64,000 bases of DNA from assembly GCF_014635705.1 (NCBI RefSeq), contig NZ_BMDI01000001.1:1752008-1816007 (forward strand), given 5' to 3'. Made by a program: the position numbers and the translations under genes. Below the pieces are notes generated by a model. It had not been told where the DNA came from. It saw nothing but the letters and a program-made list of their open reading frames with translations, and made no database searches. Below, in pieces: positions 16,965 to 26,800 of the stretch. Origin of the DNA: Oxalicibacterium faecigallinarum (lineage in GTDB: Bacteria; Pseudomonadota; Gammaproteobacteria; Burkholderiales; Burkholderiaceae_D). Positions within the stretch are counted from its first letter, which is position 1; each line of letters starts with the position of its first letter.

Positions 16965-19259
16965 GTGACACGACTGCTACGTTATCTCCTCGTTGTTGGC
17001 GGTGCGGTCGTCAGTATCCTTCTGTTCCTGCTGGCATCTGCCTCCGAGAACTCCACCCTCTTTGAACGCAACTATCCCTGGTTGCTCGTTCTCAACGCCG
17101 TCGTCGCCGCATCGCTGCTGGGCTTGGTCGGTCTGCTGCTGTTCCGCCTCTACAAACGGTATCGTGCAGGCAAATTCGGCTCCAAACTCATGGCGCGACT
17201 GGTCATGCTGTTTGCACTGGTCGGCATTTTGCCGGGCGTGGTGATTTATACCGTCTCTGTCCAGTTCGTCTCGCGGTCGATCGAATCCTGGTTCGATGTA
17301 CGCGTGGAATCTGCATTGGAATCGGGCCTCAATCTCGGGCGTTCTGCGCTGGACTCGTCCCTGCGTGAACTGCAGGTCAAGGCTCGCAATATGGCGCTGG
17401 AATTGTCCGACATGTCGGACGCCACACAAATCACGCAACTGTCCCGCATGCGCGATCAGAATCTGATGCAGGATGCATTGATCGTTAGCAGTACAGGTCA
17501 GATGATTGCCAGTTCGGGCTCCCAACTGGGTTCACTACTTCCGGACTTTCCCACCGCCGAAATGATGCGTCAGGCACGATTGATGCGAACGTATGGTGTC
17601 ATCGAGGGCTCCACCGAATTCCCCGAGAGCCCGATGGCTGACAGTGACGCCAACACCCTGACAAAACCCTCGACCGGGCCGCCAGGCTTGCGTTTGCGCG
17701 TCCTGGTCGAAATACCGAACTCATCCCGCGCGTTATCGCTGCAAACCGAGCAACGCTACCTGCAACTGATTCAGCCAGTACCTGACCAGCTGGCGCAAAA
17801 CGCGGAATCGCTCCGCGTTGCGTATAGCGAGTATCAGGAACGTTATCTCGCACGTACCGGTCTGCGCAAGATCTATATCGTCACTCTGACACTGACGCTG
17901 CTTCTCGCCATTTTTGGCGCGATTGCCGCCGGCTTCCTGATTGCGGGCGACCTCGCCAAGCCGCTGCTGTTGCTTGCCGAAGGCACTAAAGCGATTGCCG
18001 AAGGCAATCTATCACCACGACCGATTGTTGCCACATCGGATGAACTGGGCACACTGACCAAATCCTTCAACGCCATGACGCGCCAGTTGTTCGATGCGCG
18101 TGCCTCGGTGGAAAAAAATCGAACCGAACTGGAAGCCGCCAAGGCCTATCTCGAATCCGTACTGGCAAACATGTCGGCCGGTGTGATGGTATTGGACCGG
18201 CACTTCAAACTCGTGACCTGCAACGAATCGGTCGAGCGCATCCTGCAGCATGATTTCTCGCAGTACATCGGCTCCCCGCTCAAGGATATTGAGGGACTCG
18301 CGCAATTTGCACAGATCATCACCCAGGCTTTTTCCACGCAAAGTGCGCAATCCGCTGCCGGCAATGCAGCCGACAGCAGTTTGCATTGGCAACATCAGAT
18401 TGATGTACCGCGTCGCAACAGCAATGAAGGTGATAACGAGATTTCCTTGCTGGCGCGCGGCTCACGCCTGCCAGCCGTGCGGGAAAGTGGTTACGTCGTC
18501 GTGTTCGATGACATATCGGACGTGATTTCCGCCCAGCGTTCGATTGCATGGGGCGAGGTGGCAAGACGACTGGCGCACGAAATCAAGAACCCGCTGACAC
18601 CGATTCAGCTTTCTGCCGAACGGCTGCAGATGAAGCTCGAAGGCAAGCTGGATTCGATCGATGCCAAGGTGCTGGAACGCAGCACCGAAACCATTGTCAA
18701 TCAGGTAGCTGCGATGAAGCGCATGGTCGATGATTTCCGCGATTATGCAAAGACGCCACCAGCCGTTCTGTCTGCACTTGATCTCAATGATCTGATCGAG
18801 GAAATTCTGCATCTTTATCTGGCGGGCGATGACCGCGACATCATCCATGCGTCGCTGGCCAGCGGTCTGCCACAGATCATGGGCGACGCCACCCAACTGC
18901 GTCAGGTCATACATAACCTGCTGCAAAATGCACAGGACGCAGTCAACGAAAAAGATCGTGACGACAAGGTGCGCCCGCAGATTGATATTATTACTGAAGA
19001 AATCCACTACCGCAGTTCGGATGGGGCAGTGAATAATGCCGTGCAGTTGACGATTACGGACAACGGTCCAGGCTTCTCGCCGAAGATCCTCGCGCATGCA
19101 TTTGAACCCTACATCACATCCAAACCGCGCGGCACCGGCTTAGGTTTGCCAATGGTGAAAAAAATCATCGAAGAGCACGGTGGACGTATTGATATCCGCA
19201 ATCGCAGTAGCGGCAATGGTGCCAGAGTGGCAATTTTGCTGTTAAAGTTATCTTCCTGA
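16965..19259 (+). CDS. NtrY-like membrane sensor histidine kinase
   Basis: This 764-residue kinase has three N-terminal membrane segments (within residues 1-105), a periplasmic sensing part, and a fourth segment near 302-325. HAMP, PAS (about 395-490), HisKA and HATPase domains follow. The phosphorylated His is in RLAHEIKNPLTPIQLS (near 538). The ATP site shows DNGPGFSP and GTGLGLPMVKK. This order is typical of NtrY. It starts with GTG 3 bases after the DUF4390 stop. The cognate regulator follows 61 bases downstream. Confidence 0.9.
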   Translation: MTRLLRYLLVVGGAVVSILLFLLASASENSTLFERNYPWLLVLNAVVAASLLGLVGLLLFRLYKRYRAGKFGSKLMARLVMLFALVGILPGVVIYTVSVQFVSRSIESWFDVRVESALESGLNLGRSALDSSLRELQVKARNMALELSDMSDATQITQLSRMRDQNLMQDALIVSSTGQMIASSGSQLGSLLPDFPTAEMMRQARLMRTYGVIEGSTEFPESPMADSDANTLTKPSTGPPGLRLRVLVEIPNSSRALSLQTEQRYLQLIQPVPDQLAQNAESLRVAYSEYQERYLARTGLRKIYIVTLTLTLLLAIFGAIAAGFLIAGDLAKPLLLLAEGTKAIAEGNLSPRPIVATSDELGTLTKSFNAMTRQLFDARASVEKNRTELEAAKAYLESVLANMSAGVMVLDRHFKLVTCNESVERILQHDFSQYIGSPLKDIEGLAQFAQIITQAFSTQSAQSAAGNAADSSLHWQHQIDVPRRNSNEGDNEISLLARGSRLPAVRESGYVVVFDDISDVISAQRSIAWGEVARRLAHEIKNPLTPIQLSAERLQMKLEGKLDSIDAKVLERSTETIVNQVAAMKRMVDDFRDYAKTPPAVLSALDLNDLIEEILHLYLAGDDRDIIHASLASGLPQIMGDATQLRQVIHNLLQNAQDAVNEKDRDDKVRPQIDIITEEIHYRSSDGAVNNAVQLTITDNGPGFSPKILAHAFEPYITSKPRGTGLGLPMVKKIIEEHGGRIDIRNRSSGNGARVAILLLKLSS

Positions 19260-19320
19260 GAGCCATTGCCATGAACCGCATTGAGCCCAAGGGTGACATT
19301 CGAAAGAAGGGGAAAAACTG

Positions 19321-20052
19321 ATGGCCAATATTCTAGTTGTCGACGATGAGATGGGAATTCGGGAGCTGTTGTCCGAAATTCTCGGCGATGAAGGGCATGT
19401 CGTCACTACAGCCGAGAATGCCCATCAGGCACGCGCCGAACGCGCCGCTGCGAAGCCGGATCTGGTGCTCCTGGATATCTGGATGCCGGATACCGATGGC
19501 GTCACGCTGCTCAAGGAATGGCAGCGCGATGGTTTGCTGACCATGCCGGTGATCATGATGTCCGGCCATGCAACGATTGATACCGCCGTCGAAGCAACCC
19601 GTATCGGCGCACTCAATTTCCTCGAAAAACCGATCTCGCTGCAAAAACTGCTGAAAGCCGTACAACAAGGTTTAACGCGTGGTCAGGAACCGGCACGCGT
19701 GTCGACCGCACCACCTGTACGTGCCCCTATCGCTCAGCACGAATCTCATTCCGTGCGTCACATCGGCACCGACAACGGTCTGCCGCAAACGACACCCCCG
19801 CTGCCCGTCTATCCGCCCGTATCGGCACCAGCCACCACCACAGAGCCGCACTTTTTCACCGCCTCGTTCGAACTGCCATTACGCGAAGCACGCGATGCAT
19901 TCGAACGCGCTTATTTCGAACATCATCTCGGTCGTGAAGGCGGCAGCATGACACGCGTTGCGGAAAAAACCGGACTTGAGCGCACCCATCTGTATCGCAA
20001 GCTCAAGCAACTCGGTGTTGAACCAGGAAAGGCCTCCAAGCGAGGAACATGA
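19321..20052 (+). CDS. Response regulator, NtrX position, REC plus Fis-type HTH without AAA+ domain
   Basis: This 243-residue regulator has a complete receiver domain: acidic pair Asp8/Asp9, phospho-acceptor Asp52 in LLDIWMPDTDG, Ser81 and Lys103. A proline-rich linker (about 120-180) and a Fis-family helix-turn-helix (about 185-233, RVAEKTGLERTHLYRKLK) follow. NtrX and NtrC proteins carry an AAA+ sigma-54 activation domain of about 240 residues here. None is present, so it cannot act as a sigma-54 activator and resembles RegA/PrrA in layout. AAGGGG precedes the ATG. Its stop overlaps the next gene's start. Confidence 0.9.
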   Translation: MANILVVDDEMGIRELLSEILGDEGHVVTTAENAHQARAERAAAKPDLVLLDIWMPDTDGVTLLKEWQRDGLLTMPVIMMSGHATIDTAVEATRIGALNFLEKPISLQKLLKAVQQGLTRGQEPARVSTAPPVRAPIAQHESHSVRHIGTDNGLPQTTPPLPVYPPVSAPATTTEPHFFTASFELPLREARDAFERAYFEHHLGREGGSMTRVAEKTGLERTHLYRKLKQLGVEPGKASKRGT

Positions 20053-20408
20053 TCCCCACCACCTTGGTGACCGGCAGCTCTTCCTTTCACCGCGATACCG
20101 CCATCCTCTCGCAGCTCGATCCCGCGCTCCACACTGCCATCATTCTGGAAGGCCTGTCGGACGGCCGCGATGTCTTTCCCTCTCCCGACGTGTCCCGCAT
20201 TCAACTGCACCGTATTGCCGCTGGCTGTATGTGTTGTACTGGCAATCTTGTCATGCGCGTTACCTTAAACCGACTGCTGCGCAGCAAACCGGATCGTCTT
20301 TTCATTTCGGTCGCCAACGACTTGCACTTGGCACAATTACGCGACGTGCTAATGGCCCCCCCCTACGATCAATATCTCAACTTGACGGATGACCTCAGGT
20401 TGCCATGA
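20049..20408 (+). CDS. Short CobW/COG0523-like protein lacking GTPase motifs
   Basis: This 119-residue protein overlaps the regulator stop by ATGA, so it is probably made with it. It resembles the N-terminal part of CobW-type metal chaperone GTPases: a start like LVTG, then the metal-binding GCMCC motif at 59-63, then LLRSKPDRLFI. The P-loop is gone (GSSSFHRD where GxxGxGKT is expected). The ETSG segment that follows in true CobW proteins reads SVAN. The family is normally 320-400 residues and no remnant of the rest is visible downstream. It could be a functional metal-binding protein or a decayed one. Confidence 0.7.
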   Translation: MIPTTLVTGSSSFHRDTAILSQLDPALHTAIILEGLSDGRDVFPSPDVSRIQLHRIAAGCMCCTGNLVMRVTLNRLLRSKPDRLFISVANDLHLAQLRDVLMAPPYDQYLNLTDDLRLP

Positions 20409-20604
20409 AGCAATGGCAACTTCTGCGTTTGAACGCTGTCTCTTTTATGTAAAAGATTGAAAAATGCCACGCAAAGGCATCATTCTTGCTCAACAATTAA
20501 AGCAATCTTCCGTTAACCCTAAGTAAGAGACTTCACCATCAAGCTGTAAGAGTGCCCGGCGGCAATCTTGAAATTCAGCATTCAAGTGCCATGTTCCTAC
20601 CAAC

Positions 20605-20620
20605 GCAATCGTTCGATTGC
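20605..20620. repeat. Short perfect hairpin upstream of the DUF3567 gene
   Basis: GCAATCG-TT-CGATTGC is a perfect 7-bp inverted repeat that lies just before the ribosome site (CAGGAGAG) of the DUF3567 gene. It may be an operator or an mRNA hairpin. The other 196 bases back to the CobW-like gene show no gene. Confidence 0.4.
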
Positions 20621-20640
20621 GATCGCTACAGGAGAGTGTT

Positions 20641-20898
20641 ATGAACTTGATTTATAACAGCGAGCAGTACAGCGTCGTGGAATTTGGTGCAGACAGTGAT
20701 CAGGATGCACTGCGTTTTGGTGGCTACGAGATCATGGATAAACCGGCAAAGCGGGAAATCTTTATTGCCGGCCCCATGGCGGAATCCTTCCGTCAGAATG
20801 TCCGTGACCTGATTGCAAGCGAACCCAGTGAAGAGGAAATCGATGATTTTCTGGGTGCCTATGATGTCATGATGAGTCAGCCGATGACGTTTCACTAG
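20641..20898 (+). CDS. DUF3567 family protein
   Basis: This 85-residue cytoplasmic protein begins MNLIYNSEQYSVVEFG and contains DALRFGGYEIMDK and an acidic tail segment EPSEEEIDDFLGAYD. This is the pattern I recall for DUF3567, a betaproteobacterial family of unknown function. GGAGAG lies 7 bases before the ATG, which decides the start over an upstream in-frame codon at 20617. A terminator follows. Confidence 0.88.
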   Translation: MNLIYNSEQYSVVEFGADSDQDALRFGGYEIMDKPAKREIFIAGPMAESFRQNVRDLIASEPSEEEIDDFLGAYDVMMSQPMTFH

Positions 20899-20954
20899 GA
20901 TTGCACCTGCATCTTTTCACGCGCGTGCAAGTCACTTAAAATTCAGTCTTGCTG

Positions 20955-20999
20955 TGCCTGCATTGATCGGCAACGATCATGCAGGCATTTTTATTTTTT
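20955..20999 (+). terminator. Rho-independent terminator after DUF3567 gene
   Basis: The long stem TGCCTGCATTGATCG / CGATCATGCAGGCA (one bulged base) closes a GCAA loop and is followed by TTTTTATTTTTT. The ATG at 20979 lies inside this stem and is unlikely to start the next gene. Confidence 0.9.
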
Positions 21000-21017
21000 A
21001 CTTTGCATGATCGTGCA

Positions 21018-21695
21018 ATGCATGCCAACTCCTCTCCCATCGTTAGCAGTCAGACTGGCATTCACGAACAATTGCCAACACTTGTCGCGCGCCATGCAAC
21101 ACATACGTTTCAAAAGCCGGTAGCCAGCTACAATCAACGCAGTTTCGATCAGAACATCGGGATCTGGAAAAAGGCCGGGAGCAAACCGTTGATTCTCGAT
21201 ACCGGTTGCGGTGTCGGACTGTCAACGTTGCATCTGGCCACGCAATTTCCGGATCATTTCGTCATTGGCATCGATCAGTCGGAAGATCGCATCACCCGCA
21301 ATACGCAATGGCCTCAGGCGGTACCGGAAAATTTCATATGCGTACGCGCGGATTTGGTCGACTACTGGCGGCTCATGCTGGCGCACGGCATTTTTCCAGC
21401 ACGACAGTACCTGCTTTATCCCAATCCATGGCCAAAGATCGGACACCTCTCACGCCGCTGGCATGGGCATCCGGTCTTTCCCACTATCGTTGCACTGGGC
21501 GGCCTAATTGAATGTCGCAGTAACTGGGCGCTGTACGTCGAAGAATTCGCTGCCGCTGTCACGCAGCTGAGCGGACAAGATGTGCAGGCAGAACGGTACA
21601 TCCCCACGCATACCATCACGCCGTTTGAAGCCAAATATCTGGCCTCCGGGCATGCACTCTGGCGGTGTATGGCGACATTGCCGCCAAAAATCTGA
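21018..21695 (+). CDS. TrmB-like SAM-dependent methyltransferase
   Basis: This is a Rossmann methyltransferase of about 225 residues. Motif I is ILDTGCGVGLSTLHLA. The middle segment YLLYPNPWPK stands where tRNA (m7G46) methyltransferase TrmB has FPDPWHK-like residues, so the protein belongs to the TrmB superfamily but is a divergent member. The start is uncertain: the frame opens at 20979, inside the preceding terminator, and the ATG at 21018 is preferred although its ribosome site is weak. A true trmB may exist elsewhere. Confidence 0.72.
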   Translation: MHANSSPIVSSQTGIHEQLPTLVARHATHTFQKPVASYNQRSFDQNIGIWKKAGSKPLILDTGCGVGLSTLHLATQFPDHFVIGIDQSEDRITRNTQWPQAVPENFICVRADLVDYWRLMLAHGIFPARQYLLYPNPWPKIGHLSRRWHGHPVFPTIVALGGLIECRSNWALYVEEFAAAVTQLSGQDVQAERYIPTHTITPFEAKYLASGHALWRCMATLPPKI

Positions 21696-21771
21696 GCAGC
21701 TTTCCGCCGCTCGTGCAGTCAACTCGTGATACTGTGTGGACCCACATTTCGTAACCAGATAGCGTTTTACC

Positions 21772-22539
21772 ATGTGTCAGCTTCTCGCAATGAATTGCAA
21801 TGTACCAACCGATATCGTGTTCAGCTTCACCGGCTTTGCAACACGCGGCGGTGGCACCGATCATCATGCAGATGGGTGGGGCATTGCGTTTTTTGAAGGA
21901 GCAGGCGTACGCCACTTTGTCGATCACGAAGCCGCCATCAGATCGCCGATTGCCGATCTCATCCGCAAGTATCCGATCAAATCCAAAAACGTCATCGCGC
22001 ATATCCGCAAGGCGACGCAAGGCAGGGTCGCACTGGAAAATTGCCACCCTTTCGTCAGAGAACTCTGGGGACGTTATTTCGTCTTTGCGCACAATGGTGA
22101 CCTAAAGGGGTTTGCACCACAGCTCGATGGCCCCTTTCAGCCGGTTGGCACTACAGATAGTGAAGCAGCGTTTTGCTACATCCTGCAGGAGTTAAGACGT
22201 CGTTTCGACGATGCTTTACCAATGTTGCCGCAATTGCGTGAAGCGATTGCCGAATTGTGTGCCGAACTTTCTGCATACGGCACCTTCAACATGATGCTGT
22301 CGGATGGCTCCGTGATGTTTGCGCATTGCTCAACCAATCTGCATTACATTGTGCGTCAGTATCCATTCACACAAGCGGCACTCAGCGATGAAGATCTGAG
22401 CGTGGATTTTTCGGAAGTGACGACACCCAACGATCGCGTCGCCGTCATCGTGACCGAGCCCTTGACCAGCAACGAAATCTGGACCCCCTTCAGGGAAGGT
22501 GAACTCAAGGTCTTTATCGACGGACTACCCGTCGAATAA
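21772..22539 (+). CDS. Class II glutamine amidotransferase, YafJ type
   Basis: The 255-residue protein starts MCQLLAMNCN, so Cys2 becomes the N-terminal nucleophile after Met removal. The class II signatures include GGGTDHHADGWGIAFFE, AHIRKATQG and the FAHNGDL segment. It is a stand-alone glutaminase domain without a synthetase partner, like E. coli YafJ. Members of this group include gamma-glutamyl-hydrolysing enzymes and proteins of unknown substrate. It converges on the cardiolipin synthase gene with 1 base between the stops. Confidence 0.88.
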   Translation: MCQLLAMNCNVPTDIVFSFTGFATRGGGTDHHADGWGIAFFEGAGVRHFVDHEAAIRSPIADLIRKYPIKSKNVIAHIRKATQGRVALENCHPFVRELWGRYFVFAHNGDLKGFAPQLDGPFQPVGTTDSEAAFCYILQELRRRFDDALPMLPQLREAIAELCAELSAYGTFNMMLSDGSVMFAHCSTNLHYIVRQYPFTQAALSDEDLSVDFSEVTTPNDRVAVIVTEPLTSNEIWTPFREGELKVFIDGLPVE

Positions 22540-22540
22540 C

Positions 22541-23848
22541 TCAAAGCAGCGGCGCCAGCCAGCCAGCAACGCGCTCCTTGAGCTTTTCATAAACAGGTCG
22601 ATTTTTCCATTCTTCGTACGTTATGCGATGCGCATGACGCAAGTCTTCGTTGAAGACAACGACTTGCGATCGCGCAAAATCGGCATTGTAGATATTGAGA
22701 TTTGCTTCATCGTTCATGCGGAATGAGCGGTCATCGAAATTGGTGGAACCGACCGATACCATGAGATCGTCAATAATCATGACCTTGCAATGAAACATGG
22801 TCGGCTCGTACTCATAAATCTCGATACCGGCCGCCAGCAATTCACCCCACATGCTGCGCGAAGAACGTCGCACGATATCGACATCCATATGCTCGCCGGG
22901 CACGATGATCTGAATTTTCACGCCACGCTTTGCCGCATCGATGAGTACCTGCCGCGTCATCTCATCGGGCACGAAATAGGAAATGGAAAGCTGTACGCTT
23001 TTCTGCGCCGCCGTCAGCGCCAGCAAATACATAAGCCGCATGCTTTCACTACCGCCTTGCGGCGAGCTGCTGAATACCTGCGCATGATGATTGCCGACCT
23101 CTTCCAACTCGGGAAAATAACCGGGGCCATCCAGAACCTGCCCCGTGGTTTTGATCCAGTTGTCGACGGCGACGGCCTGCATCTGCGCCACGGCCGGTCC
23201 TTCGATGCGATAGTGCGAATCTCGCCAATGTTCGGGATCTTGCGCATCGCCTGTCCATTGCGCGGCAATTCCAACACCGCCTGTAAAGCCGATGCGGCCA
23301 TCGACAATCAATAACTTGCGATGCGTGCGGTTATTCATGCGCGCCAGGTTATACCAACGCAAAGGATGATATTTACGCACTTCGACGCCAGCCTGCTCCA
23401 TGACGTCCAGATATGCCTGCTCCATCTTGCTGCTGCCGACCCAGTCGATCAGCACGTGCACTTTCACGCCGGCGCGTGCGCGTTCGGCGAATGCTTCGGC
23501 AAACTGCTTGCCGATATCGCCAGACCAATAGATATACGTTTCGAAGTTGATTGTATGGCGGGCGCCACGGATCGCCTCCAGCATGGAGGGAAAGATTTCG
23601 TCACCGTTCATCAATGCCGTCGTGCGATTGCCGCCGACAATGGTCGGGCCAAGCAATGCGCCCATGGTGCGTTCAAACTGCGGATCCGAGAGTGCGTAGA
23701 GACGCGGAATTTCTTCGCGAACCTTCTTCTGGCCCATCGTGAAATTGAGACCCAGCAGCACAACAACCAGCGTCACGGTCATGGTGCCGAGAATAATCAG
23801 GAGTTTGCTTCTTCTTGTCCGATCTTTCCAGTTTATTCTCGTTCTCAT
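22541..23848 (-). CDS. Cardiolipin synthase (phospholipase D family)
   Basis: This 435-residue inner-membrane enzyme is likely to make cardiolipin from phosphatidylglycerol or a related donor. One N-terminal membrane segment (about 17-37) is followed by two HKD motifs: HRKLLIVDGRIGFTGG and HCKVMIIDDLMVSVGSTNFD. Length and layout fit the ClsB/ClsC side of the family better than ClsA, which has two N-terminal segments. It is 10 bases downstream of metH on the same strand, probably by chance of packing. Confidence 0.88.
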   Translation of the reverse strand: MRTRINWKDRTRRSKLLIILGTMTVTLVVVLLGLNFTMGQKKVREEIPRLYALSDPQFERTMGALLGPTIVGGNRTTALMNGDEIFPSMLEAIRGARHTINFETYIYWSGDIGKQFAEAFAERARAGVKVHVLIDWVGSSKMEQAYLDVMEQAGVEVRKYHPLRWYNLARMNNRTHRKLLIVDGRIGFTGGVGIAAQWTGDAQDPEHWRDSHYRIEGPAVAQMQAVAVDNWIKTTGQVLDGPGYFPELEEVGNHHAQVFSSSPQGGSESMRLMYLLALTAAQKSVQLSISYFVPDEMTRQVLIDAAKRGVKIQIIVPGEHMDVDIVRRSSRSMWGELLAAGIEIYEYEPTMFHCKVMIIDDLMVSVGSTNFDDRSFRMNDEANLNIYNADFARSQVVVFNEDLRHAHRITYEEWKNRPVYEKLKERVAGWLAPLL

Positions 23849-23858
23849 GTAACTCCGT

Positions 23859-26800
23859 CTAGGTTAGATTAGGCGATAGCCAGCGCTCCACGTCTTCCTT
23901 GGCGACGCCGCGTCGCATTGCCATATCGGTCACTTGATCGTCGCCGATCTTGCCGACCACGAAGTACTTCGATTCGGGATGGGCAAAGTAGAAGCCGGAT
24001 ACTGCCGCACCCGGGAACATCGCAAACGACTCCGTCAGTTGCATGCCGATCTCTTCCGCCTTCAGCGTCTTGAACATGTCGACCTTGACGGTATGCTCAG
24101 GACAAGCCGGATAACCGGGAGCAGGGCGAATGCCGACATACACCTCCTTGATCAGCTCTTCATTGCTGAGCTTTTCGTCTGGCACATAGCCCCACAGATC
24201 GGTACGCACACGTTCGTGCAGATACTCTGCAAAGGCTTCTGCAAGACGATCGGCCAGCGACTTGAGCATGATCGACGAATAATCGTCATGCGCATCTTCG
24301 AATCGCTTCTCATACTTCTCGATACCCAAACCGGCTGTTACAGCGAACAGACCGATGTAATCGGCCACGCCCGAAGACTTGGGTGCAATGAAATCGGACA
24401 GGCACTGATTTGGACGTTGTACGCCATCGACCACCGGTTTGACTGTCTGTTGCCGCACACCGTAATACGTAAAGGCAACCTCTTTGCGGGTGTCGTCGGT
24501 ATAGACTTCGATATCGTCGTCATTGACGGTATTGGCCGGGAGCAGGGCGATCACGCCGTTGGCGGTCAGCCAGCGGCCTTCAATGACTTTCTTGAGCAAG
24601 GCCTGGCCTTCTTCAAACACCTTGCTCGCCGCCTCGCCCACCACCTCATCAGTCAGAATGGCAGGGAAGGGACCAGCCAGATCCCAGGTCTGGAAGAACG
24701 GACCCCAGTCGATGTAGCGTGCGAGCGTGGCGAGATCGACATTGCGGAATTCGCGACGACCGATAAACTTTGGTTTAACCGGCTTGTTGTCTCCATCGAA
24801 TGACAACTGCATGCGGTTGGCGCGCGCCTCTGCCAGCGTCAGCATGGGTGTCGCTTTCCGATTGGCATGTTGTTCGCGGATGCGCTCGTAATCGGCTGCG
24901 ATCTCGGCCACATACGCATCGCGTTGCTCAGGCGTCAACAACGATTGCGCCACCGACACCGAGCGCGAAGCGTCCGGCACGTAGACCACCGGACCATCGT
25001 AGTTGTTGGCAATTTTGACGGCGGTATGTGCACGGCTGGTGGTCGCGCCGCCGATCAGCAAGGGCGTCTGCAAACCCCGAAAGTATTCGTCGCGTTGCAT
25101 TTCCTTGGCGACGTACGCCATCTCTTCGAGCGATGGCGTAATCAGGCCAGACAGGCCGATAATGTCGGCATTCTCTTCCTTCGCCTTTGCGAGAATTTCG
25201 GAACACGGCACCATGACGCCCATGTTGACGACTTCGAAGTTGTTGCACTGCAGGACGACCGAGACGATGTTCTTGCCGATATCGTGCACATCGCCCTTGA
25301 CGGTGGCGATGACGATCTTGCCCTTGGGTTTGGCAACCACACCTGTTTCGATTTCGAGCTGGCGCTTTTCTTCCTCGATGAACGGAATCAGATGCGCCAC
25401 CGCCTGCTTCATCACGCGCGCAGACTTCACGACCTGCGGCAGGAACATCTTGCCCTGACCGAACAGATCGCCGACCACATTCATGCCATCCATCAGCGGC
25501 CCTTCGATCACATGGATCGGACGGCCACCATCATTCATGACTTCCTGACGCGCTTCTTCGGTATCCTCGACAATCCATTGCGTGATGCCATGCACGAGCG
25601 CATGCGACAGACGCTGGCGCACAGGATTGTTACGCCATTCGAGTGTCGCCTCTTCCTTCTTGTCGCCAGCCTTGAGCGTGGCCGCGAATTCGATCATGCG
25701 CTCGGTCGCATCTTCACGACGATTGAGCACCACGTCTTCCACGCGCTCGCGCAACTCGGCAGGCAGATCGTCATACACCCCGACCATCCCCGCGTTGACG
25801 ATGCCCATCGTCATGCCGGCCTTGATCGCGTGGTACAGGAAGACCGTGTGAATGGCTTCACGTGCCGGATCGTTGCCGCGGAAGCTGAAGCTGACATTGG
25901 ACACGCCACCGCTGATCTTCGCACGCGGCAGGTTTTCCTTGATCCAGCGCACGGCGTTGATGAAATCGACGGCGTAGTTGTTGTGCTCCTCGATACCCGT
26001 CGCCACCGCAAAGATGTTCGGATCGAAGATGATGTCTTCCGGCGGGAAGTTCAGTTCGTTGACCAGCAGCCAGTAGGCGCGGCCACAGATCTCGATTTTG
26101 CGTTCAAAGGTATCGGCCTGACCTTTTTCATCAAAGGCCATGACGATGACGGCGGCACCGTAACGCTGGCACAGACGAGCCTCGTGCAGGAATTTCTCTT
26201 CACCTTCCTTCATCGAGATCGAATTGACGATGGCCTTGCCCTGCACGCATTTCAGGCCGGCCTCGATCACATTCCATTTCGACGAATCGATCATGATCGG
26301 TACGCGTGCGATATCAGGCTCGGATGCCACCAGATTCAGGAAGCGCGTCATCGCTGCCTGCGAATCCAGCATCGCTTCATCCATGTTGATATCGATGACT
26401 TGTGCACCGTTCTCAACCTGCTGACGTGCGACGGCCAGCGCTTCGTCGTATTGCTCGTTGATGATCAGACGCGCAAAGGCTTTCGAACCCGTGACGTTGG
26501 TACGTTCACCGACGTTGACGAATAACGAGCTGTCATCAACGATGAAAGGTTCGAGACCGGACAACTTGAGCGCGGGATCGACCTCAGGAATGTCACGCGG
26601 CTTGATGGATTTGACCGTTTCCGCAATCGCGCGAATATGATCGGGCGTGGTGCCGCAACAGCCGCCTGCGACATTGACGAAACCGCTATTGGCAAATTCT
26701 TCGAGCAGCGATGACGTCACATCCGGCGTTTCGTCGAAACCCGTATCGCTCATTGGATTCGGCAAACCGGCGTTCGGATAGATGCAGACATGCGTATCCG

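Noticed and set aside
24867-26525. A 552-codon frame opposite metH.
   Set aside because: It lies wholly within the folate, cap and B12 modules of metH and is a shadow of its codon use.
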